DNA of 64,000 nt from Nocardia sp. BMG111209. Lineage in GTDB: Bacteria > Actinomycetota > Actinomycetes > Mycobacteriales > Mycobacteriaceae. The stretch spans positions 1,054,001-1,118,000 of the forward strand of contig NZ_KB907309.1 of NCBI RefSeq assembly GCF_000381925.1. Reading direction: 5' to 3'. A model generated the notes under the pieces. It was not told where the DNA came from. It ran no database searches and saw only the letters and a list, made by a program, of their open reading frames with translations. Below, one piece after another: positions 50,396-59,863 of the stretch; the stretch's first letter is position 1, and each line of letters opens with the position of its first letter. A program made the position numbers and the translations under genes.

Positions 50396-51900
50396 TCGTC
50401 CAGCGTGGCGTGCATGAGATAGACGTTGTAGGTGTTCCAGGCCGACACGGTGAAGTACAGGTCCCGGCCGCTCGACCACGGATGGATGAAGCCGCCGTAT
50501 GCGGTCGGATAGTCGTCGGTATCGATCAGGGCGGCGCCGTCGGTCCACGTGCCCTGCGGCTGGGCCGCGGTGCGCAGCACGATGGCGTGCCGCAGCGGGT
50601 CCAGATAGGCCAGCTGCCACTGCTGGGTGGAATCGTCGAAGCGGGCGGACAGCTCACCGGCCAGGCCGGTGAACAGCGGGGTCGCCGAATTCTCGGCGGC
50701 GGGGGCCCAGGTGCCGTCGACCCAGTACTGGTACGCGGACTTGTTCAGGATCTCGGACTTCGCGACCCGGGCCAGGCCGACCACGCCGACGCGCCCGTTC
50801 GGGGTGCCGAACAGGTAGACGTGGTCACCGTGCGGCACCATCGCGCCGACCTGGAATCGGTCGGTGCCGAAGACGTTGTCCCATTCGGCGTACCGATCCT
50901 TGACCCAGGTGCGGCCGTCGTCGTCGGAGTAGGCCAGGCCACCGCGGTTGGTGATCCACATGCCCGGGATCCGGCTCCAGTGGTTGATCGACATGTAGGT
51001 CAGGAACTGCCGTGAGCCGAGGGCGAATCCCGAGGTCGGGATGGTGGTGGTCTCGAAGTTCTTGATCTTGCGGCTGTCCAGCAGTTCGGCCGCGTGGCAG
51101 CGCCGGTCCTGCACCATCGAGTCGATGACCAGGCCCTTGGACAGGTCGCGACCGGTGCTGTAGCCGAGCACGTTGCTGCGCCAGTCCTGATCCTCGGCCC
51201 CGGCGCCGCCGGGCTGCCAGCCCTTGCCGAAGGTGTCGCCGAAGACGACGGCCACCTCGCCGGGCTTGGTCTCCCACATCAGTCCGAGGTCGGTGCCGTC
51301 CACCTGATACCGCACATCGGTCCGGTTGACCGAGCCGTGGCCGGTCACCTGGTTGACCAGCTCGACGGATCGCACCTGCCGGGGCGGCACGGCCGGCGCG
51401 ACCGCACCGGGTTCGGCGGGATGGACCACCGGGGCCGGCGGGGGTTCGGGCGGCTGGGGATCGCCGCCGGGCACCGGGATCGGGATGGGTTCGATCTCCG
51501 GTTTGATCTGGACCTGCGGCAGCGCGAACGGCGGGAGGTTCGCGGCGCCGGCCGGATCGGGACCGAGGCTGTTGCGGACGTCGGGACACGGCGCGCCGCA
51601 CGGATCCGCGGGCAGCGCCGGCGCGTCGATGCGGGTGTTGTCGGGCTTCGGCCCGGGGACCGGCACCATCGTCACCTTCGGCACCGGGACGGGGATATCG
51701 ATACTCGGCGGCAGCAGCGGCGCGGGCGGCGCCAGCGGATCGGGCTTACGGGACAGCGGATCGAAACCGATTTCGCCACAGGCGTTCACCGGCCGGGGAG
51801 CCCAGGCGGCGGGTTCGGCGACGGCCGGCAACGTCAGGACGCCCGACGCCAGCACCCCGAACAGGGCGGGCACGGCCGTTCGGCGCGGGGACAGCCCCAT
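50383..51900 (-). CDS. Secreted DUF4185 domain protein
   Basis: 505 aa from ATG 51900. Signal peptide (GLSPRRTAVPALFGVLASGVLTLPAVAEPA), Pro-rich linker (about 45-170), then a DUF4185 domain of beta-propeller type (about 185-500) with GLMWETKPGEVAVVFGDTFG, NGRVGVVGLARV and HPWSSGRDLYFTVSAWNTYNVYLM (each given in part). The family is secreted by actinobacteria; enzymatic activity is not established, although glycan-related roles are known for relatives. It is convergent with modC. Confidence 0.85.
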   Translation of the reverse strand: MGLSPRRTAVPALFGVLASGVLTLPAVAEPAAWAPRPVNACGEIGFDPLSRKPDPLAPPAPLLPPSIDIPVPVPKVTMVPVPGPKPDNTRIDAPALPADPCGAPCPDVRNSLGPDPAGAANLPPFALPQVQIKPEIEPIPIPVPGGDPQPPEPPPAPVVHPAEPGAVAPAVPPRQVRSVELVNQVTGHGSVNRTDVRYQVDGTDLGLMWETKPGEVAVVFGDTFGKGWQPGGAGAEDQDWRSNVLGYSTGRDLSKGLVIDSMVQDRRCHAAELLDSRKIKNFETTTIPTSGFALGSRQFLTYMSINHWSRIPGMWITNRGGLAYSDDDGRTWVKDRYAEWDNVFGTDRFQVGAMVPHGDHVYLFGTPNGRVGVVGLARVAKSEILNKSAYQYWVDGTWAPAAENSATPLFTGLAGELSARFDDSTQQWQLAYLDPLRHAIVLRTAAQPQGTWTDGAALIDTDDYPTAYGGFIHPWSSGRDLYFTVSAWNTYNVYLMHATLDDQHG

Positions 51901-52066
51901 GATGTCTCGGTCCTCCTCGATGCCTGCGTGACGACTGCCGTCCGCGCGGCGGTGAGCACGCACTGCGACCCGGACATCCGGCCGGGACCGGACACAGCGC
52001 CCATCAATCTAATCGACGGGTACGCCCGAATACATCGCGACGCGAAGGGAATTCCGCGCGGACCGG

Positions 52067-53434
52067 CTACCGCGGCAGCGGCCGCGCGGGCCCCGGCGCC
52101 TCGGATCCGGGCCGGGCGCCCGCCCGCCGGCCGTTGAGGATCACCGCGACCACGCCGAGCGCGTAGACACCGGCGCCGGCCAGCGCGACCGGCACCGAGC
52201 GCCCGTCCGCCGGGACGATCAGCGCCGCCACCGCCACCGCCAGCACGAAGCCGACGTTGAAGATGGTGTCCTGCAACGCGAACACCTGGCCGCGGCGGGC
52301 ATCCTCGACATCGAGTTGCAGGGTGGCGTCGCCGGTCAGCTTGATCGTCTGACCGGCGAGCCCGAGCAGGAAGGCGCCGGCCAGCAGGAGGTGGTAAGCG
52401 TGCCGGTCGCCCGGCCCGCCGGACATCGTGACGGGCGTGACCAGCAGCGCCTGCACCACGACGGCCGTCACGAGCCCGGCGGCCACGGTGCGCGGGCGGC
52501 CCAGGCGCGGGATCAGCAGCGGGGCCACCACGGCCGCGACCAGCATCCCGGAGGCCGCGGCGGCGATCGCGACGCCGAATCCGCCCAGCCCGCTGTGCAG
52601 CGACAGGCCCGCGCTCTGATCGCGCCGTAGCACCAGCACCATGATCAGGGTGTCCGCGCCGAAGACGATCCGGTGCGCGGCGACACCGATCATCGCTGTG
52701 GTGCATTCGACCGACTCCCACACCGCACGGGCGCCGGTCCGCAGTCCGGTGAGGATCGCGCGCAGCGAGCTGATGTTCTCGCGCTGCTGTCCCTCGGCGT
52801 CGGGTCCGAGCACCCGCGCCCCGAAACTCGCCGCGGCCAGCGCCCCGAGTACCGAGCCGACGGCACTGCCGCCCGTCGCGACGGCGGAGGCGAGATTCCC
52901 GCTGCCGAGCGCGCCGATCAGCGCGACGGCCAGCGCCGCACCCGCCGCGGCGCAGCCGGAGGCCACCGTCGCCAGCACCGAATTCATCGGAATCAGCAGA
53001 TTCGGCGCCAGCACCCGGGGCAGCGCGGCCGACACTCCGGCCAGGACGAACCGGCTGATCCCGATCACGGCCAGCGCCAGCAGCTCCAGTGGCAGGTTGG
53101 GAATGCCGCTCAGCAGGCCCACGGCGGTCACGCCGATCAGCACGGCCCGCAGCAGATTCGCGACCAGCAGGACCGTCCGCCGGTCCCAGCGGTCGAGCAG
53201 GGCGCCCGCGTACGGGCCGATGATCGAATACGGCAGCAGCAGCACCGTGAATCCACCGGCGATGGCCAGCGGATCGGTCTCCCGCTCCGGGTTGAACAGG
53301 ATCGCGCCGCCGAGCGCGGCCTGGAACATGCCGTCGCCGAACTGACCGGCGAATCGGACCAGCGCCAGCCGCAGCACACCGGGCCGGCGCACCCCCGCGA
53401 GCCAGGCCGCGCGGCGCCCTCGGGAATCGGTCAT
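52067..53434 (-). CDS. Major facilitator superfamily transporter
   Basis: 455 aa from ATG 53434 (MTDSRGRR), with 12 predicted helices. The first-helix region has FAGQFGDGMFQAALGG, loop 2-3 has GPYAGALLDRWDRRTVLL (the MFS signature with DRWDRR), and a central loop contains DAEGQQRENISSLRAILTG. It resembles drug/macrolide-exporter-like MFS members. Substrate unknown. The frame is open far upstream, antisense to the pirin gene, and that part is not credible. No clear Shine-Dalgarno was seen. Confidence 0.85.
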   Translation of the reverse strand: MTDSRGRRAAWLAGVRRPGVLRLALVRFAGQFGDGMFQAALGGAILFNPERETDPLAIAGGFTVLLLPYSIIGPYAGALLDRWDRRTVLLVANLLRAVLIGVTAVGLLSGIPNLPLELLALAVIGISRFVLAGVSAALPRVLAPNLLIPMNSVLATVASGCAAAGAALAVALIGALGSGNLASAVATGGSAVGSVLGALAAASFGARVLGPDAEGQQRENISSLRAILTGLRTGARAVWESVECTTAMIGVAAHRIVFGADTLIMVLVLRRDQSAGLSLHSGLGGFGVAIAAAASGMLVAAVVAPLLIPRLGRPRTVAAGLVTAVVVQALLVTPVTMSGGPGDRHAYHLLLAGAFLLGLAGQTIKLTGDATLQLDVEDARRGQVFALQDTIFNVGFVLAVAVAALIVPADGRSVPVALAGAGVYALGVVAVILNGRRAGARPGSEAPGPARPLPR

Positions 53435-53761
53435 CGAGCCCGGTCCCGGCGGGCCGGCGGGGCCACCCGTCGCGGGCCGCGCCCGGCCCATCCGGGCGCG
53501 TCGGGTCGCATCAGCGGTTCTCCTCCGGTTGCGTTGCGGCACATCATGATACGGTTTCCGGCGTCCGTACGGCCCGCCGGGGCGGACGAACGGAAACCTG
53601 TCCGGCGGGCGCCGGGGGATGCTCGGCGGGTCGTGGCGGCGATCACGGGTCCGGGGCCCGGTCGGCGCCAGGCTAGAATTTACTGGTAATTGCTCGGTGG
53701 GGTGCGGAGCGCACGCCTGCTCCGCGGGGTGATCGGTGCTCGGCCCGAGAGGAGGACCACG
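53435..53761. promoter_or_regulatory. Divergent promoter region of MFS and pirin genes (327 bp)
   Basis: No gene seen. For the pirin gene, TAGAAT at 53674-53679 is a good -10, and GAGAGGAGG near 53752 is the ribosome-binding site. For the MFS gene, a minus-strand -10-like TATCAT lies at 53552-53547. Next to it is an imperfect hairpin with GGTTTCCG (53553-53560) and CGGAAACC (53591-53598) arms. Confidence 0.45.
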
Positions 53762-54547
53762 GTGTCCACACTCACGACACCACACATCGACGTGCATCGC
53801 GGCGGTGACCGCATGAAAACCCGTGTGGCGTGGTTGGATTCGAAGCATTCGTTCTCGTTCGGCGAGCACTACGACCCGGAGAACACCCATCACGGGCTGT
53901 TGCTGGTGAACAACGAGGACATCGTGCTGCCGGGTCAGGGGTTCGACACCCATCCGCACCGCGATATGGAGATCGTCACCTGGGTGCTCGACGGCTCCCT
54001 GGTCCATCAGGACTCGCTCGGGCACGCCGGAATCGTCTATCCGGGCCTGGCGCAGCGGATGAGCGCCGGCACCGGCATCCTGCACTCGGAGAAGAACGAC
54101 TCGTGGCGGCTGCCACCGGCCCAGGGCGGTACCGCCGAGCACACCGAGCCGGTGCATTTCGTGCAGATGTGGGTCGTGCCGGACGAACCCGGACTCACCC
54201 CCGGCTATCAGCAACTCGAGATCGATGACGAGCTGGCCGGCGGCGGGCTGGTGACGGTGGCGTCCGGACTGCCGCGCTACCGCGAGCGCGCCGCCATCGC
54301 GATCAATTCGACCCATTCGGCGCTGCACGTGGCCCGGATGCCGGAGCCGGGTGCGACGGTCGGCCTGCCCGAGGCGTTGTTCCTGCATCTGTTCGTGGCG
54401 CGCGGGCAGGTGCGGATGGAGGGGACCGGCACGTTGTACGCCGGCGACGCGGTGCGACTGACCCGCACCGGTGGTCAGCGGATCGTGGCCGAAGTTCCGT
54501 CGGAAATTCTGGTGTGGGAGATGCACGCGCGGCTCGGCGGCCGATAA
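53762..54547 (+). CDS. Pirin family protein
   Basis: 261 aa bicupin. The N-terminal cupin holds the metal ligands in THPHRDMEI (two His) and ILHSEKND (His and Glu), the pirin signature. The C-terminal domain is a second, degenerate cupin with MEGTGTLYAGDAVRLTRTGG (given in part). Pirins bind Fe; some act as quercetinases and some as redox-sensitive cofactors. The GTG start is preceded by GAGAGGAGG. No operon partner. Confidence 0.93.
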   Translation: MSTLTTPHIDVHRGGDRMKTRVAWLDSKHSFSFGEHYDPENTHHGLLLVNNEDIVLPGQGFDTHPHRDMEIVTWVLDGSLVHQDSLGHAGIVYPGLAQRMSAGTGILHSEKNDSWRLPPAQGGTAEHTEPVHFVQMWVVPDEPGLTPGYQQLEIDDELAGGGLVTVASGLPRYRERAAIAINSTHSALHVARMPEPGATVGLPEALFLHLFVARGQVRMEGTGTLYAGDAVRLTRTGGQRIVAEVPSEILVWEMHARLGGR

Positions 54548-54617
54548 CCTCTACAGTCGACTACCAGTCGACGCCGCCGGGTCGCCCGGTGGCCGACCGT
54601 AGAACGAGAGGACAGCG

Positions 54618-55151
54618 GTGACGGAGTACCCGCCCCCTGGTAACTATCCCCCGCCCGGACAGTACCCGCCTCCCGGCCAATATCCGCCCGGACAGTATCC
54701 CGGTGGTTACCCCGGCCCCCAGCCCGGCCAGTATCCCCCACCGGGACAACAGTATTGGCAGGAGTCGCGCAGCCGGGGCCTCGCGATCACGGCACTGGTC
54801 CTGGGCATCCTGGCGCTGCTGAGCTTCCTGACCGTCCTCGGCGGCGTACTGCTCGGACTGCTGGCGGTGATCTTCGGCATCATCGCGACGATCAAGGCGC
54901 GCAGGGGAACCGCCGCCGGCGGCGGTATGGCGATCACCGGGCTCATCCTCGGACTGCTCGGCCTGATCGGCGGCATCGTGATCGGCGTGATCTACGGCAA
55001 CATCTTCGTGCAGAGCGGTGGCAAGGACTACTACGACTGCGTGCAGAACGCCAAGGGCGACCAGGCGAAGATCGACAAGTGCTCCCAGGATTTCCAGGAC
55101 ACCCTGGAGAACCGGTACAGCATCACGCTGACCCCCACTCCCGCACGCTGA
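54618..55151 (+). CDS. DUF4190 domain membrane protein with Pro/Gly/Tyr-rich N-terminus
   Basis: 177 aa. The first 45 residues are YPPPGQ-type repeats (TEYPPPGNYPPPGQYPPPGQ and variants). DUF4190 follows, with two helices (LAITALVLGILALLSFLTVL and MAITGLILGLLGLIGGIVIG) joined by ATIKARRGTAAGGG. The C-terminal 45 residues, after the last helix, contain two Cys (DCVQNAK, DKCSQDF) that could form a disulfide outside the cell. Function unknown; Pro-rich N-termini like this often mediate protein contacts. Confidence 0.82.
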   Translation: MTEYPPPGNYPPPGQYPPPGQYPPGQYPGGYPGPQPGQYPPPGQQYWQESRSRGLAITALVLGILALLSFLTVLGGVLLGLLAVIFGIIATIKARRGTAAGGGMAITGLILGLLGLIGGIVIGVIYGNIFVQSGGKDYYDCVQNAKGDQAKIDKCSQDFQDTLENRYSITLTPTPAR

Positions 55152-55155
55152 CGCC

Positions 55156-55629
55156 TCAGCGGGCCGCCCGCCGCCGCCGGACGGCGTCGAGCACGGCGGC
55201 CACCTCGGGCCGGAAGGCGCCCACCGGCGGATCGATCCAGATCCGGTAACCCGTCCGCTCGTCGGCGGGTGAGGGCAGTACGACACCGGCGCCGGGCACG
55301 GCGAGATTCGCGCCGAGATGGAACAATTCGGCGAGCAGCGTCGTGTCCTGCGCGGATGCGCCGGCCGGCCCGGTCAGGAAGGTCCAGCGCGACGAGCGCG
55401 GATGCCCGATGACCGGCCCGCCCCGGCCGGCCGCGGCGAGCAGCGCGCGCACCCCGGCGCCCAGTCCGGCGGGCATACTCACGGCGCCGACCGCCCCGAC
55501 GTCCAACATGATTCGCCCGAGCGCCGGCTCCACCACGCCGTACAACCCGTTCTCCCGGCGGTAACCACGGCAGCGGACGAACGCCTCCTCGGCATCGGCA
55601 CAGGCGGCCGGCGGGTCCAGCGTGCTCAT
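55156..55629 (-). CDS. Hypothetical protein, possibly short primase/polymerase-like fold
   Basis: 157 aa from ATG 55629. No signal or membrane segment. Stretches such as GHPRSSRWTFLTGPAG and GVVLPSPADERTGYRIW recall the short bifunctional DNA primase/polymerase-like (Prim-Pol_N) proteins of actinobacteria, often met next to XRE regulators; catalytic residues are not evident. It is divergent from an XRE/DUF5753 regulator (160 bp apart). Identity is tentative. Confidence 0.5.
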   Translation of the reverse strand: MSTLDPPAACADAEEAFVRCRGYRRENGLYGVVEPALGRIMLDVGAVGAVSMPAGLGAGVRALLAAAGRGGPVIGHPRSSRWTFLTGPAGASAQDTTLLAELFHLGANLAVPGAGVVLPSPADERTGYRIWIDPPVGAFRPEVAAVLDAVRRRRAAR

Positions 55630-55788
55630 GAAGGCAACCCCATCTCTGCATCGACGCGATATGAACAGCCGGCCGGACAGCCGGGACATCACCGAACGAC
55701 GTGGTCACCGATGCACAGACCGTATAACCGGTCCGGGGGAATGACAATAGTCACACGCCGGACGGCTCCGGGCGTACGATGACCCTCC

Positions 55789-56640
55789 ATGGCTCCGCTG
55801 TCCCCCACGGTTGCCCGGTGGGAATTGGTCCTGCGCCTGCGTGAACTGAGAGAACGCCGCGGCTTCGATTCCGCGACCTTCGCCCGCCGCGCCGGATTCA
55901 CCCCGGCCAACTGGTCCCACGTCGAGAAGGGCCGCCGCGTCCTGACCGCGAACTCCATCGGCCCGGTCCTGGACCTGCTGGACGTCTCCGCCGCGGAGCG
56001 CGCAGAACTGCTCACCCTGCTCGCGACCGGCCGGGAACGCGGCTGGTGGGCCGGGGCCGCCGCCCTGATCGGCCCCGAACTACAGCGCTACTACGGCCTG
56101 GAATACGGCGCGGCGACCATCCGCAGCTACGACAGCCTGGTGCTCCCGGGCCTGCTCCAGACCGAGGACTACGCCCGCGCCCTGATCCGCGCCGACGTGA
56201 CGATCCGCCCGGTGCAGGTGGAACAACTGGTCGAGGTCCGCATGCGAAGACAGCGGCGGCTGCGCGGCGCGGATCGGGCGGAACTGATCGCCCTGGTCGG
56301 CGAGGCGTCGCTGCTGCAACAGGTCGGCGGCCCGAAAGTGCTTCGGGGACAACTGGAATACCTCGCCGGACTGATCGACGAACTGGACACCGTCGAGGTC
56401 CGGGTACTCCCCTTCCGCGGCGAGACCGGCGCCGTACTCGGTGGATCCGGCTTCCATCTGCTCGACTTCGCGTCGCCGACGCTACCGACCTTCGGTTGGT
56501 CGGAGGGTTCGCTCATCGGTGGGGCGGTGGAGAACACGGACCGGCTCGGCGACCTGGGCTTCGCCTATCGGCGGGCGCTGGAGGGCTCCCTCGGCCGCGC
56601 GGATTCCCTGGCCCTGATCCGGCGGTACGCCCGCGCCTAG
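55789..56640 (+). CDS. XRE-family transcriptional regulator with DUF5753 domain
   Basis: 283 aa. N-terminal helix-turn-helix (about 14-70) with LRELRERRGFDSATFARRAG and SHVEKGRR; the rest is DUF5753 (about 95-280), with LPGLLQTEDYARALI as its hallmark. In Streptomyces and Nocardia this family occurs in many copies, commonly with a small DUF397 partner. No DUF397 gene is present here; the divergent 157-aa gene takes that place. The ATG start lacks a strong Shine-Dalgarno, so the mRNA may be leaderless or nearly so. Confidence 0.92.
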   Translation: MAPLSPTVARWELVLRLRELRERRGFDSATFARRAGFTPANWSHVEKGRRVLTANSIGPVLDLLDVSAAERAELLTLLATGRERGWWAGAAALIGPELQRYYGLEYGAATIRSYDSLVLPGLLQTEDYARALIRADVTIRPVQVEQLVEVRMRRQRRLRGADRAELIALVGEASLLQQVGGPKVLRGQLEYLAGLIDELDTVEVRVLPFRGETGAVLGGSGFHLLDFASPTLPTFGWSEGSLIGGAVENTDRLGDLGFAYRRALEGSLGRADSLALIRRYARA

Positions 56641-56665
56641 GGGCCGGTCGGCAGCGACCGGCCCC
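56640..56665. terminator. Bidirectional terminator-like hairpin
   Basis: 11-bp perfect GC-rich stem, arms 56640-56650 and 56655-56665 (GGGGCCGGTCG), four-base loop, between convergent XRE and M13 genes. No U-run on either side. Confidence 0.6.
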
Positions 56666-56672
56666 GGCGGTG

Positions 56673-58655
56673 TCACCAGATCCGCACGCGCTCATCGGGT
56701 TCCAGGTAGAGGTCGTCGCCGGGTTGTACGGCGAAGGCCTCGTGGAAGCCGTCGAGGTTGCGGACCACGCCGTTGCAGCGGAACTCCGGCGGGGAGTGCG
56801 GGTCGACGGCGAGGCGCCGGATCGCCTCCTCGGTCCGGGATTTGGTGCGCCACACCTGGGCCCAGCCGAAGAAGACCCGTTGCAGGCCGGTCAGGCCGTC
56901 GAGCACCGGGGGGTGGGCGTCGCCGAGGGCGATGCGGTAGGCCGCCAGGGCGATCGAGAGTCCGCCCAGGTCACCGATGTTCTCGCCGATGGTGAACTCG
57001 CCGTTCACAGTGTGGTTGTCGGACAGGTCCTTCGGCGAGAACTGGCTGTACTGGTCGATCAGAGCCTTGGTGCGCAGCGCGAATTCGGCCCGGTCGGCAT
57101 CGGTCCACCAGTCGACCATATTGCCGTCGCCGTCGTACTTGCTGCCCTGATCGTCGAAGCCGTGACCGATCTCGTGGCCGATCACCGCGCCGATCCCGCC
57201 GTAGTTGGCCGCGTCGTCGGCGTGCAGATCGAAGAACGGCGGCTGCAGGATGGCGGCGGGGAAGACGATCTCGTTCATGCCCGGGTTGTAGTAGGCGTTG
57301 ACCGTCTGCGGGGTCATGAACCACTCGGTGCGGTCGACCGGGCCGCCGAGCTTGTTCAGATCGCGATCGTGTTCGGCCGCATAGCCGTTGCGGTAGTTGC
57401 CCACCAGATCGGCCGGGTCGATCCGGATCGCGTCGTAGTCGCGCCAGCGGTCGGGGTAGCCGATCTTCGGGGTGAACTTCTCCAGTTTGGCCAGCGCGGC
57501 CTGTCGGGTGTCGGGGCCCATCCACTCGAGGTCGGTGATGTTGCGGCGGTAGGCCTCGATCAGGTTGTCCACCAGGTCCTGCATCCGGGCCTTGGCCTCC
57601 GGCGGGAAATGCCGTGCCACGTACAGCTTTCCGACCGCCTCGCCGAGCAGGTCCTGCACCAGGGAGACGCCGCGCTTCCAGCGCTCGCGGTTCTCCTGGG
57701 CGCCGGTGAGGGTGCGGCCGTAGAAGTCGAAGTTCTCCGCCACCACGGCGGCCGTCAGATACGGTGCGCGGGAACGCAACACCCGCCACAGCGCCCAGGC
57801 CTGCCAGTCCTCGATCGATTCGGTGGCCCACAGCCCGGCGAAGGCGCGCAGGTAATCCGGTTGCCGCACCACGATTTCGGCGAACAGTTCGGCCCCGGAC
57901 CGGTCGGTGCCCGCGGCCAGCTCGGAAATCCAGCCGGCCCAGTCGAATTCCGGATTCGCCGCGGCCAGCTCGCCGAGGGTGGTGAGGTTGTAGCTCAATT
58001 CGGCGTCGCGGCGGCGCACCACGTCCCAGTGCCCGGCCGCGAGCGCGGTTTCCAGCGCGAGGACCCGCTGCGGGTCGGCATCGATGCCGGCGAGGGTGAA
58101 CATCCGGCCGATGTGCGCGAGGTATTCGGTGCGGATCGCCGCGAAATCGTCACCGCGGTAGTACGACTCGTCCGGCAGGCCGAGGCCGGACTGGGTGGCG
58201 TGCACGAGGTAGCGCTGCGAGTTCTTGTCGTCGGTGTCGACGTACACGGCCACCGCGCCGCCGACGCCGGTGCGCTGCAACCGGCCCAGCAGCGCCGCGA
58301 ACGTGCCGCGATCGGTGACCGCGCGGACGGCGGCGAGTTCCTCGGCGATCGGGCCGAGCCCGGCCGCCTCCACCGCCTCCTCGTCCATGAAGCTGCTGTA
58401 CAGGTCGCCGATCTTGCGTTCCTCGCTGCCGGCGGGCGCGACGGCGGCCGCGGCCTCCTGGATGATCGCCTGCACATCGAGTTCGGCCTGATCGTGCAGG
58501 GCCCGGAAGGCGCCGTCCACCGCGCGGTCCGCCGGAATCTCGTACGCATCCAGCCACTGGCCGTTGACGTGCGCGAACAGGTCGTCCTGCACCCGGACGG
58601 CGGTGTCGCGGTAGTCCAGATCGATACCGGAGGGAATGCTCGCGTCTGAAGTCAC
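56673..58655 (-). CDS. M13 family zinc metallopeptidase (Zmp1/neprilysin-like)
   Basis: 660 aa, full length for the family. The zinc site is HEIGH in VIGHEIGHGFDDQGSKYD; the third ligand Glu lies in GENIGDLGG; the substrate-binding NAYYNPGMNEIVFPA matches the NAY motif. No signal peptide or N-terminal anchor is visible, as in mycobacterial Zmp1 (Rv0198c), which is nevertheless found outside the cell. It starts 78 bp upstream of the ugp genes on the other side, in the same direction. Confidence 0.93.
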   Translation of the reverse strand: MTSDASIPSGIDLDYRDTAVRVQDDLFAHVNGQWLDAYEIPADRAVDGAFRALHDQAELDVQAIIQEAAAAVAPAGSEERKIGDLYSSFMDEEAVEAAGLGPIAEELAAVRAVTDRGTFAALLGRLQRTGVGGAVAVYVDTDDKNSQRYLVHATQSGLGLPDESYYRGDDFAAIRTEYLAHIGRMFTLAGIDADPQRVLALETALAAGHWDVVRRRDAELSYNLTTLGELAAANPEFDWAGWISELAAGTDRSGAELFAEIVVRQPDYLRAFAGLWATESIEDWQAWALWRVLRSRAPYLTAAVVAENFDFYGRTLTGAQENRERWKRGVSLVQDLLGEAVGKLYVARHFPPEAKARMQDLVDNLIEAYRRNITDLEWMGPDTRQAALAKLEKFTPKIGYPDRWRDYDAIRIDPADLVGNYRNGYAAEHDRDLNKLGGPVDRTEWFMTPQTVNAYYNPGMNEIVFPAAILQPPFFDLHADDAANYGGIGAVIGHEIGHGFDDQGSKYDGDGNMVDWWTDADRAEFALRTKALIDQYSQFSPKDLSDNHTVNGEFTIGENIGDLGGLSIALAAYRIALGDAHPPVLDGLTGLQRVFFGWAQVWRTKSRTEEAIRRLAVDPHSPPEFRCNGVVRNLDGFHEAFAVQPGDDLYLEPDERVRIW

Positions 58656-58733
58656 GCCGTCCAGTATGCCGATCCGGGCCGGGTCGCGCCCCTACCGCGT
58701 GGACCCGTCGGATCGGTACCGACGGCGTTCCGC

Positions 58734-59816
58734 TCAGCGCAGGCGTTCCTCGGTGCCGGCGTCGAAGAAGAAGATCTCGTCGGCCTTCGGCGTCAGCAGC
58801 AGCTTCTCGCCCAGCGCGATCCGGAACCGCCGGTCGACCCGGGCCACCACCCGCCCCGACCGGCTGGACCAGTGCTCGTGGATACCGTGCGCGTACACGA
58901 AGGATTCGGCGCCGAGTTCTTCCAGCAGTTCCGCCTCCAGCGCCAGCGCGTGGGTGGGATCGGTGGCGATCTCCCACGCCTCGGGCCGGATGCCGACCAG
59001 CACCCGGTCGCGGCCGGTGATCGAGCGCGGCACCGGGACGCGCAGATCGCCGATCACCGCGACGCCCTCGGTGACCTGCGCGTCCAGCAGATTCATCGCC
59101 GGCGAGCCGATGAAACCGGCGACGAAGGCGTTCACCGGATCGTCGTACAGCTCCCGCGGCGAGGCGACCTGCTGGAGGGTGCCGTCGCGCAGCACCGCGA
59201 CCCGATGCCCCATCGTCATCGCCTCGACCTGGTCGTGGGTGACGTAGACGGTGGTGGTGCCGAGCCGCTTCTGCAGGGCGGCGATCTGGGCGCGGGTGCT
59301 CACCCGCAGTTTGGCGTCCAGGTTGGACAGCGGTTCGTCCATGCAGAACACCTGCGGGCGGCGCACGATGGCGCGGCCCATCGCGACCCGCTGCCGCTGC
59401 CCGCCGGACAGTTTCGCGGGTTTGCGGTCCAGCAGTTCCTCGAGTTCCAGCATCCGGGCGGCCTCGAGCACCCGCTCCCGGGTGCCGGACCGGCTCACCC
59501 CGGCGTTGCGCAGCGCGAAGCCCATGTTCTCGGCCACGGTCATATTGGGGTACAGCGCATAGCTCTGGAAGACCATGGCCACGTCACGGGCCCGCGGGGG
59601 CAGGCCCGTGACGTCGCGGCCGCCGATCAGGATGCGGCCGCGTTCGACGGATTCCAGCCCGGCGAGCATCCGCAGGCTGGTCGATTTCCCACATCCGGAC
59701 GGGCCGACGAGGACCAGGAACTCCCCGTCGGCGATCTCGATGTCCAGGCCGTCGACCGCAGGGGCGTCCGCGCCGGGGTACAGGTGCGTGGCACTGTCGA
59801 ATTGCACCGTGGCCAT
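58734..59816 (-). CDS. ugpC: ABC transporter ATP-binding protein UgpC
   Basis: 360 aa, MalK/UgpC type. Walker A GPSGCGKST, Q-loop FQSYALYPNMTV, signature LSGGQRQRVAMGRA, Walker B VFCMDEPLSNLD, switch VYVTHDQVEAMTM. C-terminal OB/TOBE domain (about 240-355). It energises the UgpA/UgpE permease. It is last of four same-direction genes in the order ugpA-ugpE-ugpB-ugpC, as in M. tuberculosis Rv2835c-Rv2832c. Confidence 0.92.
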   Translation of the reverse strand: MATVQFDSATHLYPGADAPAVDGLDIEIADGEFLVLVGPSGCGKSTSLRMLAGLESVERGRILIGGRDVTGLPPRARDVAMVFQSYALYPNMTVAENMGFALRNAGVSRSGTRERVLEAARMLELEELLDRKPAKLSGGQRQRVAMGRAIVRRPQVFCMDEPLSNLDAKLRVSTRAQIAALQKRLGTTTVYVTHDQVEAMTMGHRVAVLRDGTLQQVASPRELYDDPVNAFVAGFIGSPAMNLLDAQVTEGVAVIGDLRVPVPRSITGRDRVLVGIRPEAWEIATDPTHALALEAELLEELGAESFVYAHGIHEHWSSRSGRVVARVDRRFRIALGEKLLLTPKADEIFFFDAGTEERLR

Positions 59817-59863
59817 ACGGATTCGGTCTCCTGGGGTCGGGCGGGAGTGGGCTGGGGCGGCTG

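Noticed and set aside
53435..54526. Extension of the MFS transporter across the pirin gene
   Set aside because: Antisense to an intact pirin gene and without membrane segments.
56046..58649. 867-codon open frame antisense to the M13 peptidase gene
   Set aside because: It is the mirror of a high-GC gene; composition is Val/Asp/His/Gly-rich without any domain, while the minus strand has an intact HEIGH peptidase.
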